Shown: piece after piece, positions 8,485 through 17,538 of the stretch
Position numbering within the stretch: the first letter of the stretch is position 1
Layout of the letters: the number at the start of each line of letters is the position of its first letter
Source: JBBQVS01 sp964250805
GTDB lineage: Bacteria > Chloroflexota > Ktedonobacteria > Ktedonobacterales > Ktedonobacteraceae
Length of the DNA: 64,000 bases
Direction of reading: 5' to 3'
NCBI GenBank assembly: GCA_964250805.1
Contig: CAXUHG010000010.1
Coordinates: forward strand, 1-64,000
The notes under the pieces: generated by a model
What the model saw: the letters and a program-made list of their open reading frames with translations, nothing else
What the model was told of the DNA's origin: nothing
Database searches by the model: none
Translations under genes and position numbers: made by a program

Positions 8485-9336
8485 ATGTCAGAGAATAAAG
8501 GGTATGCACATCCAGAGGCAATTGTAGATGCTAATTGGGTTGAGGCACACTTACAAGACCCAAAGGTTCGTTTGATCGAGGTTGACGTTGATACAAAGGC
8601 ATACAACGAGGGACATATCTCTGGTGCCGTTGGCGTCAACTGGCAGAAGGAGCTACAGGATCAGGTGGTGCGTGCGCCATTGAGCAAGGAACAGTTTGAG
8701 GCATTACTCAGCCGTGCCGGAGTCAACAAAGATACAACGATTGTGTTATATGGCGACAACAACAACTGGTTCGCGGCATGGGCACTCTGGATTTTCAAGT
8801 ACTATGGTCACGCCGATGTACGCCTGCTCGATGGTGGACGCGTGAAGTGGCTAGCCGATAAGCGCGAAATTACCACCGATGTTCCTTCCTATCAAGCTAC
8901 GACCTATCAAGCCGAAGAGCCACGCAAAGAAATTCGCGTGTTTCGTGACGACGTGCTGGGCGTACTTGGACACAACAATGTCGCCCTCGTCGATGTACGT
9001 TCCCCCGGTGAATACAGTGGCGAACTGCTCGCACCCGCGAACATTCCGCAGGAAGGGGCGCAGCGCGGCGGTCACATTCCTGGTGCCGCGAATATTCCCT
9101 GGGCAAGCGCGGTCAGTCCCGACGGTACCTTCAAATCAGCAGACGAGCTACGCGCCATCTACGAGGGTAAGGGCATCACTTCCGATAAAGAGGTTATCGC
9201 CTACTGCCGCATCGGTGAGCGCAGTAGCCACACATGGTTCGCCCTGAACTACCTGCTTGGCTATCCCGATGTACGCAACTACGACGGTTCGTGGACTGAG
9301 TGGGGCAGTTTGATTGGTGCGCCAATCGAGAAATAA
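8485..9336 (+). CDS. Sulfurtransferase with tandem rhodanese domains
   Basis: A thiosulfate/3-mercaptopyruvate sulfurtransferase of 283 residues with two rhodanese domains. The N-terminal domain (about 12-130) has Asp where the catalytic Cys would be (LYGDNNNWFA). The C-terminal domain (150-280) carries C241 in the loop CRIGERS. An RxGERS-type loop is closer to thiosulfate:cyanide enzymes (CRKGVT-like) than to the CGSGVT loop of mercaptopyruvate enzymes, so thiosulfate is the better substrate guess. The start is ATG 8485 with AGGAGAGG upstream; an open frame reaching back to 8389 only reads the preceding hairpin. A clear terminator follows. Confidence 0.88.
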   Translation: MSENKGYAHPEAIVDANWVEAHLQDPKVRLIEVDVDTKAYNEGHISGAVGVNWQKELQDQVVRAPLSKEQFEALLSRAGVNKDTTIVLYGDNNNWFAAWALWIFKYYGHADVRLLDGGRVKWLADKREITTDVPSYQATTYQAEEPRKEIRVFRDDVLGVLGHNNVALVDVRSPGEYSGELLAPANIPQEGAQRGGHIPGAANIPWASAVSPDGTFKSADELRAIYEGKGITSDKEVIAYCRIGERSSHTWFALNYLLGYPDVRNYDGSWTEWGSLIGAPIEK

Positions 9337-9355
9337 GTTTGTAGGCAGTTAAGAA

Positions 9356-9397
9356 AACAGAGTGGGAGATATATATTTCCTACTCTGTTTTTTTTGT
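9356..9397 (+). terminator. Rho-independent terminator after the sulfurtransferase gene
   Basis: A stem of AACAGAGT-GGA and TCC-ACTCTGTT (about 12 bp, one imperfect position) closes on an AT-only loop and is followed by eight or more T residues. It is a classic one-way terminator. Confidence 0.85.
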
Positions 9398-9449
9398 TCG
9401 ATTATAAGGTATACTGAGGAACAACGCTTATTTTTGAAGGACATGAACT

Positions 9450-10451
9450 ATGACAGATGCTATTCGCGCTGAGCGTAATCGTACAATCGAACTTTTACTG
9501 CAAGAAAAACAATATTATCTTTCTCATCTCACGCATATTGGCACACCTACTCATTTAAAAACACTAGAGAATACAACCATCAATCAAGATGTATTTACTG
9601 CACTACCTTTAATCGAGGGTCAATGTATTGACTTGCTCTTTATTGATCCACCATATAACCTTACAAAATCTTTTAATGGAAGAGTTTTCAAACAGAGAGA
9701 TTTAGACGAATATGCTCAATGGTTCGACTCTCTCCTGCAACTTTTGTTAAAGCTACTCAAGCCTACAGCATCTATCTATGTATGTGGCGACTGGCGTTCA
9801 TCAGCCGCTATTCATTATGTGTTAGACCGCTATTTCATTATTCGTAACCGCATCACATGGGAGAGGGAGAAAGGTCGCGGTGCTTTATCTAACTGGAAAA
9901 ACTGCTCTGAGGATATCTGGTTTTGTACTCTGTCCGACGACTACGTTTTCAATGTGGATGCGGTCAAAATGAAACGAAAAGTTATCGCGCCATATAAGGA
10001 AAATGGCAAACCTAAAGATTGGGAACAAACGGATACAGGAGATTTTCGCCTAACACATCCATCAAACATGTGGACAGACTTGACTGTTCCTTTCTGGTCA
10101 ATGCCTGAAAATACTGAGCATCCAACACAGAAGCCAGAGAAACTCCTTGCGAAAATTATTCTTGCAAGTTCGCTTCCTGGTCAGCTTGTTTTCGATCCAT
10201 TTGTTGGCTCTGGTACAACATCTGTCGTCGCAAAAAAATTGGGACGCTCTTATGTAGGTATCGAGATTGATGAAACATATAGCTGTTTAGGTGAGAAGAG
10301 GCTCTCGTTAGCGGAAAAAGATAGCTCTATTCAGGGCTATTCAAACGGTGTGTTCTGGGAAAGGAATACGTTGGCGGAGCAAAAAACTGGCGACATACCC
10401 CCTTCTCTTTCAACGGCACAGATGAATCTTTTTGAAGAGATGGCACAATGA
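9450..10451 (+). CDS. Type II DNA methyltransferase, beta class (N6-adenine or N4-cytosine)
   Basis: A modification enzyme of 333 residues that transfers methyl from S-adenosylmethionine to an exocyclic amino group in DNA. Catalytic motif IV DPPY is at 66-69 and the SAM-binding motif FVGSG at 251-255, within FDPFVGSGTTSVV. Motif IV before motif I is the beta-class permutation. HPTQKPEKLL before the SAM motif is typical of this class. DPPY favours N6-adenine but does not exclude N4-cytosine. The coding frame overlaps the next gene by 4 bp (ATGA), tying it to the probable endonuclease. Codon use looks more AT-rich than the neighbours, consistent with transfer. The recognition sequence cannot be read from the protein. 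Confidence 0.88.
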   Translation: MTDAIRAERNRTIELLLQEKQYYLSHLTHIGTPTHLKTLENTTINQDVFTALPLIEGQCIDLLFIDPPYNLTKSFNGRVFKQRDLDEYAQWFDSLLQLLLKLLKPTASIYVCGDWRSSAAIHYVLDRYFIIRNRITWEREKGRGALSNWKNCSEDIWFCTLSDDYVFNVDAVKMKRKVIAPYKENGKPKDWEQTDTGDFRLTHPSNMWTDLTVPFWSMPENTEHPTQKPEKLLAKIILASSLPGQLVFDPFVGSGTTSVVAKKLGRSYVGIEIDETYSCLGEKRLSLAEKDSSIQGYSNGVFWERNTLAEQKTGDIPPSLSTAQMNLFEEMAQ

Positions 10452-11113
10452 AAAGCACTCTATTTTATACAGCTCAATATCAAGCTATTGAGCAACGCAT
10501 CGTAAATTTCCTTAACGCACAGCAAGACTACCTCTCGGCAAACACTGTGAAAAGTACAAGAGCAGTTGGCGATGCTATGCAAGATATTCTCGCCGACCAC
10601 TTTGAAACTATACTAGATGACAAACGTGCTAAGTACTCTACAGGGTTTGCAAGACGTGCAATGGCTGATCTTGCATTTGAAGACCATAACGGCTTTTATT
10701 ACGTCGTTGACGTGAAAACGCATCGTCTCAACGACACAAAGTTCAACATGCCTAATTTAACCTCGGTCGAACGCCTTGCTCGTTTTTACGAGGACGACAA
10801 AAATTATTTCGTTCTGCTCATGATTAGTTATGAGGTACTAGAAACGAAGGCAGTTGTCAGACAGGCAAAATTTGTCCCAATTGAGTTTTTAAGCTGGACT
10901 TGCTTAACCTTAGGTGCGTTGGGATGGGGACAAATCCAAATTGCCAATTCGCATACGATTATCACAACTCCTGGCTACTCTCGCAAAGCATGGATGATCG
11001 AGCTATGCGACAACCTGTTAGAGTTCTACCCGAAAGAAATTATGAAAATTGGACAGCGTATCGAATATTTCAACAAAGTAAAAGCACATTGGGAAAACAG
11101 GTCCGAACCATAA
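10448..11113 (+). CDS. Probable type II restriction endonuclease (PD-D/ExK-like)
   Basis: A 221-residue protein translationally coupled to the methyltransferase. No close family name is recognised with certainty, but it has a plausible PD-(D/E)xK active site: D74 in AMADLAFED, then after a strand D88-V-K90-T in YYVVDVKTHRL. The D…DxK(T) spacing of 14 and the following NxPNLxS stretch recall the EcoRV/HincII group, where the second acidic residue is Asp. The ATGA overlap, gene size and position directly after a beta-class methyltransferase make it the partner nuclease of a type II system. The sequence specificity and oligomeric state are unknown. It ends just before the convergent comB gene with no obvious hairpin. 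Confidence 0.75.
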   Translation: MKSTLFYTAQYQAIEQRIVNFLNAQQDYLSANTVKSTRAVGDAMQDILADHFETILDDKRAKYSTGFARRAMADLAFEDHNGFYYVVDVKTHRLNDTKFNMPNLTSVERLARFYEDDKNYFVLLMISYEVLETKAVVRQAKFVPIEFLSWTCLTLGALGWGQIQIANSHTIITTPGYSRKAWMIELCDNLLEFYPKEIMKIGQRIEYFNKVKAHWENRSEP

Positions 11114-11132
11114 AGACAGGGCAGGGATACAC

Positions 11133-11879
11133 CTAACCCTTTCCAATCACCAACATCCCCGTCTCCTCCTCTTGCCCCACGATCATTGGCACAGCCGTAC
11201 TCCCATCAATCCTCATACAATAGTCGAAGTCTTGACTCAAGTTAGCGGCTGTTATCTCGCGGGCGGAGTGTGCGGTCTCGATCAATTTTTGCGGCGATTC
11301 GAACTCGTGGTAGAGTGCTTGTGCGGCATATACAGCATCCCATATCTTGATGTCGGGGTGTTGTCTTTGTAGTTCGAGTGAGAGGTAGCCTGCACAGGTC
11401 GCGTCGTCGAGGGCGAAGTAGTTTGACTCGGCGGCACAGACGATGGCGATGTTGCTCTCTTTTGCCTGTGCCAATGCTAGCGCATGAGCTGTAACAGCAT
11501 GAGCGTTGTAAAAGCTACCCGCTAGTCGTGTGCTGTTGGGCGGACATGCGTAGAAGGCGCGGGTGCCGTTGGTGGTCGTCAAAATAAGTTCGCGCTCGGT
11601 AAGGTCGAGTTGCGAAAATTGAGCCGGTGAGTTGCCATAATCAAAGCCTTCAATTGGTTGAGCATGGCGTTCACCACAAAGTAGACGTTGTGGAAAGAGT
11701 TTCGCGCCGTTGCGAGCCTGTTCAATTGTGTTCGCGGCATACACACGTGATGCTCTCCTATCGAAAATCGTTGCCAGCGTGGTTGTCGCGCGAATGACAT
11801 CTATTATGATGTACACATCGTTCTCGTGTATCTCGATAACAGACATATCTATGGGATTAAAGAAAATGCGTAGTTGCAC
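11133..11879 (-). CDS. comB: ComB-family 2-phosphosulfolactate phosphatase-like protein
   Basis: The protein has 248 residues. ComB enzymes hydrolyse 2-phosphosulfolactate to sulfolactate, a step of coenzyme M synthesis in methanogens, but homologues are widespread in bacteria without coenzyme M and their substrate there is unclear. Family landmarks are IIDVIRATTTLATIF near the N terminus, GNSPAQF, TTTNGTRA, IVCAAE and DDATCAGYL, a Mg2+-dependent fold unlike other phosphatases. No neighbouring sulfolactate or coenzyme M genes are present, so the family name should be read as structural. It is transcribed away from queA and converges with the restriction genes. Confidence 0.8.
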   Translation of the reverse strand: MQLRIFFNPIDMSVIEIHENDVYIIIDVIRATTTLATIFDRRASRVYAANTIEQARNGAKLFPQRLLCGERHAQPIEGFDYGNSPAQFSQLDLTERELILTTTNGTRAFYACPPNSTRLAGSFYNAHAVTAHALALAQAKESNIAIVCAAESNYFALDDATCAGYLSLELQRQHPDIKIWDAVYAAQALYHEFESPQKLIETAHSAREITAANLSQDFDYCMRIDGSTAVPMIVGQEEETGMLVIGKG

Positions 11880-11959
11880 GGTAGTATCCTAATCTCGTAA
11901 TTTTTATTGATGCCATAGAAAGAGGCACCCACGCTGAAATTGTATCACGAGAAGTTCTG

Positions 11960-12035
11960 CAATCTGCATAGAATGAATTTTTCGGAGGATTGCGGTATAC
12001 CGCAATCCTCCGAAAAATTCATTCTATGCAGATTG
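11960..12035. terminator. 38-bp perfect palindrome with no loop downstream of queA
   Basis: Positions 11960-11997 and 11998-12035 are exact reverse complements with nothing between them. The arms include ATTTTTC/GAAAAAT tracts. It lies 3 nt after the queA stop and in the leader region of comB, so it may end the ruvB-queA transcript. It is the longest gap-free palindrome in the window. Confidence 0.75.
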
Positions 12036-12038
12036 TAC

Positions 12039-13133
12039 TTACTCAATCAGCATCGCGTCGCCAAAGCTAAAAAAGCGGTAGTGTTCGCGGATTGCCTCTT
12101 GATAGACTTGCTCCATCAATGCTTTACCCATAAATGCACCGACGAGTAGGAGCAGAGTTGAGCGAGGTAGATGGAAGTTCGTAATCATGGCGTCTACAGC
12201 AAGAAAATGATAGCCGGGAGTGATGTAGAGGCGTGTGCTGCCTTTGTACGGCTCGATACGTCCATTGTGCATGCTGGCGACGCTTTCGAGAACGCGTACC
12301 GATGTGGTGCCAACGGCGATAATACGACCACCATGAGCGCGTGTTTCGTGAATGAGATGGGCAGTTTCCGCGTTCAGTTCGATCTCTTCGCTGTGAATCT
12401 GGTGCTCACGGTAGTCCTCGACATCGACGGGGCGGAAGGTGTCCAGGCCGACATGCAGGGTGACGAAGCCTACCTGCACGCCTTGTTGTTGCAACCGCTC
12501 AAGCAATGGCTTTGTGAAGTGGAGGCCAGCGGTAGGAGCAGCGGCAGAGCCAGTAATGCGCGAGTAGACGGTTTGATAACGTTCTGGATCGTTCAGTTTT
12601 TCGTGAATATAGGGTGGCAGCGGCATGTGTCCAAGTTCGTCGATCATCTGGCGTACACTGAGCATTCTGTGAACGCCATAGGGGTCTTTCTCCGCCATAT
12701 GTTCCTGCCCGACGATGGAGAGACGCACGATGCGCCCTCCCGCCTCAGTACGATCCATGATTTCCGCCTGTAACCATGCATTTTTGCCGGAGCCACCGTC
12801 GAAGATGATATAGCTACCGACGCGCAAACGCCGCCCAGGACGCACTAGGGACTCCCAGTAGTCCACGCCGAGATCTGGCCTTTCTGAAAGCAGCAATACC
12901 TCAACCGCTCCTCCCGTTTCGGCTCTGTGACCAAGCAGACGAGCAGGAATGACGCGGCTTTGATTGGCGATGAGCAGGTCGCCGGGGCGCAGGTAGTCGC
13001 CAATATCGCGGAAGTGACGATGTATTATTTGTTTTGTCGTGCGTTCGACTACGAGCAGACGCGAGGCATCACGCGGCTCAAGCGGCGTTTGCGCTATGAG
13101 TTCGGGTGGCAACTCATAGTCGAAGTCGCTCAT
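12039..13133 (-). CDS. queA: S-adenosylmethionine:tRNA ribosyltransferase-isomerase
   Basis: QueA transfers and isomerises the ribosyl group of SAM onto preQ1 at the wobble position of GUN tRNAs, giving epoxyqueuosine. It has 364 residues, normal length. Typical segments are FDYELPPELIAQTP at the N terminus, PGDLLIANQSRVIPARLLG, AAPTAGLHFT, and HLPRSTLLLLVGAFMG near the end. I chose ATG 13133 because it overlaps the ruvB stop as TAATG; an upstream GTG at 13151 would add six residues inside ruvB. The ruvB-queA pairing is common in bacteria. Confidence 0.95.
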   Translation of the reverse strand: MSDFDYELPPELIAQTPLEPRDASRLLVVERTTKQIIHRHFRDIGDYLRPGDLLIANQSRVIPARLLGHRAETGGAVEVLLLSERPDLGVDYWESLVRPGRRLRVGSYIIFDGGSGKNAWLQAEIMDRTEAGGRIVRLSIVGQEHMAEKDPYGVHRMLSVRQMIDELGHMPLPPYIHEKLNDPERYQTVYSRITGSAAAPTAGLHFTKPLLERLQQQGVQVGFVTLHVGLDTFRPVDVEDYREHQIHSEEIELNAETAHLIHETRAHGGRIIAVGTTSVRVLESVASMHNGRIEPYKGSTRLYITPGYHFLAVDAMITNFHLPRSTLLLLVGAFMGKALMEQVYQEAIREHYRFFSFGDAMLIE

Positions 13134-14167
13134 TAAGAAGGTGTTGTCCACAACGTCGCTCCACTCTCTACATTTGGCGGTGTAAGTCCTAGATGCTCAT
13201 AGGCGGCACGCATGGCGACGCGCCCACGCGGTGTACGCGAGATGAAGCCCAGTTGCAGCAGGTACGGCTCGTATACATCCTCAATCGTATTCGAGTCCTC
13301 GCTGGTACTGGCGGCGAGGGTATCGAGTCCGACGGGGCCCCCGTTGAACTTTTGGATAATGGTGAGCAGCATATTGCGGTCAGTCTGGTCGAGTCCGATA
13401 GCATCGACCTCCATCGCATCAAGGGCATCCTGCGCTACATTCTTAGTGATGACGCCGTTGGCCTTCACCTGCGCATAGTCACGGACGCGTTTGAGCAGGC
13501 GGTTGACGATACGTGGAGTTCCTCGTGCGCGGCCCGCAATCTCTTCGATACCATCTCTTTCGGCTGGCACCTTCAAGATACGCGCTGAACGTGTCACGAT
13601 CTCTTCTAGTGCCTTTGTATCGTAGTATTCCATGCGATAGATCGCACCGAAGCGGTCACGCAAGGGAGCGGTCAGGGCACCAACGCGTGTAGTCGCACCA
13701 ACAACGGTGAAGTTCGGCAGAGGCAAACGTAGTGCCTTCGCGCTCGGTCCCTTGCCAATCATCACGTCGAGCGCAAAGTCCTCCATCGCAGAATAGAGGC
13801 GTTCTTCGACGGCACGCGCGAGGCGGTGTATCTCGTCAATGAACAGGACTTCGCCGGGCTGTAGAGCGGTCAAAATAGAGGCGAGGTCGCCTGCGTGTTC
13901 AATCGCCGGACCAGATGTAGTTTTCATGCTTACACCCATCTCTACCGCGATAATGTTGCACAGCGTCGTCTTACCAAGTCCTGGTGGTCCGTAGAGTAGG
14001 ACATGATCGACCGATTCATGACGTCGTCGTGCCGCCTCTAGCAAGATGCTCAGGTTTTCTTTAATCTTCTCCTGCCCGATATATTCCGCCAGACGATGAG
14101 GGCGCAGGCTACCTTCGATAATTTCTTCCTCTTCGCTCATGCGGGGCGAGACGAGGCGGTCATTCAT
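13133..14167 (-). CDS. ruvB: Holliday junction branch-migration ATPase RuvB
   Basis: The hexameric AAA+ motor that, with RuvA, drives branch migration of Holliday junctions in recombinational repair. It has 344 residues. Walker A GPPGLGKTT is at 60-68, Walker B LFIDEIHR near 113, sensor residues in the GATTRVGALTAPLRDRFG stretch, and the C-terminal winged helix ends with the RTPRGR motif. It is the first gene of the ruvB-queA operon with a 1-bp overlap. ruvA and ruvC are not in the window. A hairpin upstream (14256-14302) separates it from the corrinoid lipoprotein gene. Confidence 0.97.
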   Translation of the reverse strand: MNDRLVSPRMSEEEEIIEGSLRPHRLAEYIGQEKIKENLSILLEAARRRHESVDHVLLYGPPGLGKTTLCNIIAVEMGVSMKTTSGPAIEHAGDLASILTALQPGEVLFIDEIHRLARAVEERLYSAMEDFALDVMIGKGPSAKALRLPLPNFTVVGATTRVGALTAPLRDRFGAIYRMEYYDTKALEEIVTRSARILKVPAERDGIEEIAGRARGTPRIVNRLLKRVRDYAQVKANGVITKNVAQDALDAMEVDAIGLDQTDRNMLLTIIQKFNGGPVGLDTLAASTSEDSNTIEDVYEPYLLQLGFISRTPRGRVAMRAAYEHLGLTPPNVESGATLWTTPS

Positions 14168-14255
14168 AGCTCACTCCAAATGAAACTAGTGTTCTAATTT
14201 TCCGTTGTTTGTATTATACCAGAGTCGTCCGCCTGCGTCGAGAGGGAAAAATGGT

Positions 14256-14302
14256 GAGCAAGAAAGTGCCCTATCGCGGCGCGACAGGACACTTTCTTGC
14301 TC
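14256..14302 (-). terminator. 22-bp hairpin ending the corrinoid-binding lipoprotein gene
   Basis: Arms 14256-14277 and 14281-14302 flank a 3-nt loop. The two imperfect positions are G·U pairs in minus-strand RNA and C·A mismatches in plus-strand RNA. The structure therefore favours the minus transcript, matching its place 15 nt after the end of the minus-strand gene at 14318. Confidence 0.75.
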
Positions 14303-14317
14303 GCTCTGCAGAATAAG

Positions 14318-15334
14318 TTACACTGATGCTGAACAGTAGTCGGGCAGTGGGCCACTGAACTTGTCGGAGTGGACGATTTGCGCGACGCAGCGCAGACCCT
14401 CGACAATGCGTGGTCCTGGTCGCTGCATAATATCGACGTTGATGTGGAAGACCTTGTGATTTTTAACGGCGGCAATGTTACCCCAGTTGGGGCGTTTGTA
14501 GACCACGCTGGCAGTGCCACCGTAGGCGGGGTCTTCGGTGAGGATGATGTACTGCGGATTAGCAACGATAACCGCTTCATCCGTCACCTGTGGATAGCCA
14601 CCATTACTGGTGCTATTATGAAAAATGTTGCTGGCACCCGCGTCCTGTGCCAGTTCATCGCCAAAGGAGCCACCACCGAAGACAAATGGTTTCCCTGGTG
14701 TACTATCATCCACCTCAAGCATAACTGATGCTGTCGTTGTGCCTTTCACCGCCGCCTTTGTCTGGTCGATTTGCTGCTGCATCTGTCGAACAAGAGCGTT
14801 AGCGGCGTCTTGCGCGAAGGTGAGGCGTCCTACCAGCGTAATGTCCTGTAGTGTCTGCGTTAGGTTAGTCAATTGCAGGTCAACAACATTCATGCCAAGC
14901 TGCTTGAGTTGTACATCATACTGTTTTGTCTCGCCGCCGTAGCTCAACACAAGATCGGGCTTTAACTTCACAATCTGCTCAATGTTGAACTTGCCATCGA
15001 CACTCGACACTTTGGGTAGAGCCGCTAGACTCGCGGGATAGTTGGTATAATAGTCAACACCGACGACGCGTGTATCCAGATGGAGTGCGCCGAGAATCTC
15101 ACTAGTACTCGGTACAAGCGAAACAATATGCTGCGGTGCCTTTGTCGGAAAGACAATCGGCGTTCCATAGACATCGAGGGCGGTTGTCGCTGTCGGGGTT
15201 GCCGAGGTACCTCCCGTGGTTGTCCCCTGCTGACCACATCCTGACAATAATAACAGAAGTGAACATAGGACAAGGAAGAACATGGCGAATCCTTCAGATA
15301 AGATACGATGAGAAGTGATGACACGAGTGTTCAT
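14318..15334 (-). CDS. btuF: Cobalamin-type ABC transporter substrate-binding lipoprotein (BtuF-like)
   Basis: A 338-residue lipoprotein of the periplasmic-binding-protein family for corrinoids, haem and siderophores. A lipobox LLSGC sets C33 as the lipidated residue, followed by a Thr-rich linker. The binding domain begins near PQHIVSLVPSTSEILGALHL and contains KPDLVLSYGG and NPQYIILTEDP, typical of BtuF. The cobalamin riboswitch upstream identifies the ligand as a corrinoid much better than the sequence alone. The start ATG 15334 has AAGGAGG with 9-nt spacing. No BtuC permease or BtuD ATPase lies next to it, so the transporter must be encoded elsewhere. Confidence 0.87.
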   Translation of the reverse strand: MNTRVITSHRILSEGFAMFFLVLCSLLLLLSGCGQQGTTTGGTSATPTATTALDVYGTPIVFPTKAPQHIVSLVPSTSEILGALHLDTRVVGVDYYTNYPASLAALPKVSSVDGKFNIEQIVKLKPDLVLSYGGETKQYDVQLKQLGMNVVDLQLTNLTQTLQDITLVGRLTFAQDAANALVRQMQQQIDQTKAAVKGTTTASVMLEVDDSTPGKPFVFGGGSFGDELAQDAGASNIFHNSTSNGGYPQVTDEAVIVANPQYIILTEDPAYGGTASVVYKRPNWGNIAAVKNHKVFHINVDIMQRPGPRIVEGLRCVAQIVHSDKFSGPLPDYCSASV

Positions 15335-15484
15335 CCAGCATTACCTCCTTACAGAAATGCTTTCATGCCCACCTTGCGTCTGATGAAGAGTTCCCGTGAA
15401 GACGATACACACATACATATGTGCGGAGTTGCGCCCTGTCTCGGTACACGTTCCTCATGCCGCGAAGGATCGTGAGCAAAACTC

Positions 15485-15655
15485 ACAGGGCAGGTCTCCT
15501 GGCTTCTGGCTCCAAACGCGGCCTATCTTGCCTTCCCATTCTTTAGTAGAACAGTGGCGATCAAAAAATAAGCGGCTCACCAGTTACAGTAGCGCGACTG
15601 CGCCGGATTTACACCGGCTTCCCTATTATGCCCCAACACCGTGCTGAGGCCACCC
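15485..15655 (-). ncRNA. Cobalamin (adenosylcobalamin) riboswitch
   Basis: On the minus strand the diagnostic segments occur in order: GGGAAGCCGGTG and AATCCGGC, then GCGCTACTGTAA, GCCACTG, GGGAAGGC, and the B12 box AGCCAGGAGACCTGCC near 15488-15505. Together these define the conserved core of the class that binds adenosylcobalamin. It sits about 150 nt upstream of the btuF start. A following GTGAG-TTTTG-CTCAC hairpin at about 15473-15487 may be part of the expression platform. Binding of cobalamin would be expected to reduce btuF expression. Confidence 0.95.
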
Positions 15656-15724
15656 TGGAAGAATACATTGAAATATGTTGCGTGAGTAGTATATATGGGA
15701 ATGGAGAGGATTGTCAAATAAACA

Positions 15725-15756
15725 CAACGGCGATACTCGTTCGAGTACCGCCATTG
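15725..15756 (-). terminator. 15-bp hairpin after the secreted protein gene
   Basis: Arms 15725-15739 and 15742-15756 flank a 2-nt loop. Two positions pair as G·U only in minus-strand RNA. It lies 43 nt past the stop of the minus-strand gene at 15799 and is followed in that direction by TTGTGTTTATTT. Confidence 0.6.
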
Positions 15757-15798
15757 CGCTGAGGAATGATGGAAGACAAATCTCCCTTGCTCTTGAGT

Positions 15799-17538
15799 TT
15801 ACGCTGTGATAGCGAAGATGAAGTTGCTCCAGTTCGCTGCCGCATCGCCGTTACCAGCTATATACTGCGTGGCGAACCAGATGGCCTTGCCGGAGGCATC
15901 GAGCTGTCCAGCAGAATAGTCACCCCAACGACCTGGACCACCGCCATACTTAGCAGTAGCAGTGAAGCCATTATCGGGGGCAGCACCAGCAGCAGCGACA
16001 TGAATATCGCCGAAGTTTTTCGCACCTTTGGAGCGCACGATATAACCAGAGCTGGGATACGTTCCAGGTCCCGTAAACGAGAAGGCGATAGCGGTGATAC
16101 CGCTAGTAGCATGCTCAATCTGCGGATAAAGCAATTCCAGACCCTGCTTTGCAACGTAACCTTGACCACTTACAGCGGTTTTGACGGAAATCACATTGCT
16201 GGAAAGCTTAGGTGTGATATCAAACCATGCTATACCCGCACGGGCAGTGGTATCGCCAGGAATATTGACGGCGGTAGTCAAAGTTGTGTAGAGGTGCCCA
16301 TTGATATACTGAAGGTTCTGCAAAGCGTCACCATCGGTCTGAATGAGACCAGATGTCGGCTCCTGGTCGCTAGCGTTAAAACCTACAGGAGTCTGGGCAC
16401 TGGTTGAATTGATAAATGTCTCAGTATTAACGATAGTGGATGACAGCGTTGGCAACACACCACTTGCGATCTTATCTCGATTGGTAAGTGCCCATACACC
16501 AATTGAGCTACCATAAATGTTGTTGGGATCGATTGAGTTCGCGAAGTATTCAGCGTTGGGATTGCCATACGTTGCTGCTGGCTGTAGGTGATAAGCCAGA
16601 GTGCCAGCCACGCTCAAGTTTGAGAACTTGGCAACGTTCGGTGTGGCAACACCACTAATCAGGTCAGACTTCGCAACCGCGTAGATGATCGAACCATTAA
16701 AGCCCATAGCACCAGATAACTGGAATTCGTTTGGTACGAAGTAGATGTTGTACTGGTCGGTACCGAGAATGGTAAAGTCTGGCAAACATGGGCAGCCAGC
16801 CGCGGTTGGGTCAGTAACGTCAAAGCGATACTCAGTCCACGGATTTGTAACCGGATTACCCGCGTTAATCGAGATATCGACGTGCGATGCCGAGCCATTC
16901 GCCAATGTAACCCAGATGAGAGCAATCCAGAGATGGCTGGAGGAGTCATAGTACGCGCGAGGATCGCTCACAATGTTGTTGAGGTCTTCACCGAAGAAGC
17001 CACCACCATTAACACCACCGAGCGTTGCCAGAGGGAAAGGACCAGCGGCAAGTGAACCATTCGCGTTGTAAATAGCTCCGGTCAAGTTGACGAAGTTTGC
17101 TGCGTAACCATTGCTAGCCGCTAGACCTTCGTCGGGTGGCTCAAGATCGTAGCCACCAGTTGCGTTGCTGTTGTCAACAGCACTTACGCCTTGAAAGCCT
17201 GTCTTGAGGGTACCAGCGGCGATTTTTGAACTGTTGACTGAAGGACGTGCTACGCGAGTAACAGCCGCATTCTTGCCGTTTGCGGCAGGATGTGGATGAT
17301 AGGGCATAACCAGATGTTTGCCATTGACTGCATTAGCCTTGGAGAATGAAGTAGCAGAGACAGCACCTACACGATTGGCCTTTGTGAACTGTCCTTTGTA
17401 ACTGGATGCCGTGGATGCAGCTTTAGCTACAGGGCTTCTATATGCTCCGGTAGCAAAAAAAGCACCAATCAGAGTGGTAAGCGCAACGAGCGAAAGAAGC
17501 ACACTCATCTTTGAGTGGCGAGAAGAGAAGCGCATCAA
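15799..17538 (-). CDS. Large secreted protein of unknown function
   Basis: A 579-residue protein with a Sec signal peptide (RFSSRHSK, hydrophobic core to about 28, cleavage near AKA/AST). The mature part has no domain I can name. It is rich in Gly, Asn, Ser and aromatic residues. Segments such as EPPDEGLAASNGY, DPRAYYDSSSHLWIAL, NVISVKTAVSGQGYVAKQG and GGGPGRWGDYSAGQLD recall secreted beta-propeller-like proteins in which bladed repeats end in F/W-x-D turns. It contains two close cysteines (CPCLP). No protease or glycosidase catalytic motif is visible. It is a single gene with its own terminator; the promoter is probably in 17539-17832, where I see nothing else. Confidence 0.6.
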   Translation of the reverse strand: MMRFSSRHSKMSVLLSLVALTTLIGAFFATGAYRSPVAKAASTASSYKGQFTKANRVGAVSATSFSKANAVNGKHLVMPYHPHPAANGKNAAVTRVARPSVNSSKIAAGTLKTGFQGVSAVDNSNATGGYDLEPPDEGLAASNGYAANFVNLTGAIYNANGSLAAGPFPLATLGGVNGGGFFGEDLNNIVSDPRAYYDSSSHLWIALIWVTLANGSASHVDISINAGNPVTNPWTEYRFDVTDPTAAGCPCLPDFTILGTDQYNIYFVPNEFQLSGAMGFNGSIIYAVAKSDLISGVATPNVAKFSNLSVAGTLAYHLQPAATYGNPNAEYFANSIDPNNIYGSSIGVWALTNRDKIASGVLPTLSSTIVNTETFINSTSAQTPVGFNASDQEPTSGLIQTDGDALQNLQYINGHLYTTLTTAVNIPGDTTARAGIAWFDITPKLSSNVISVKTAVSGQGYVAKQGLELLYPQIEHATSGITAIAFSFTGPGTYPSSGYIVRSKGAKNFGDIHVAAAGAAPDNGFTATAKYGGGPGRWGDYSAGQLDASGKAIWFATQYIAGNGDAAANWSNFIFAITA

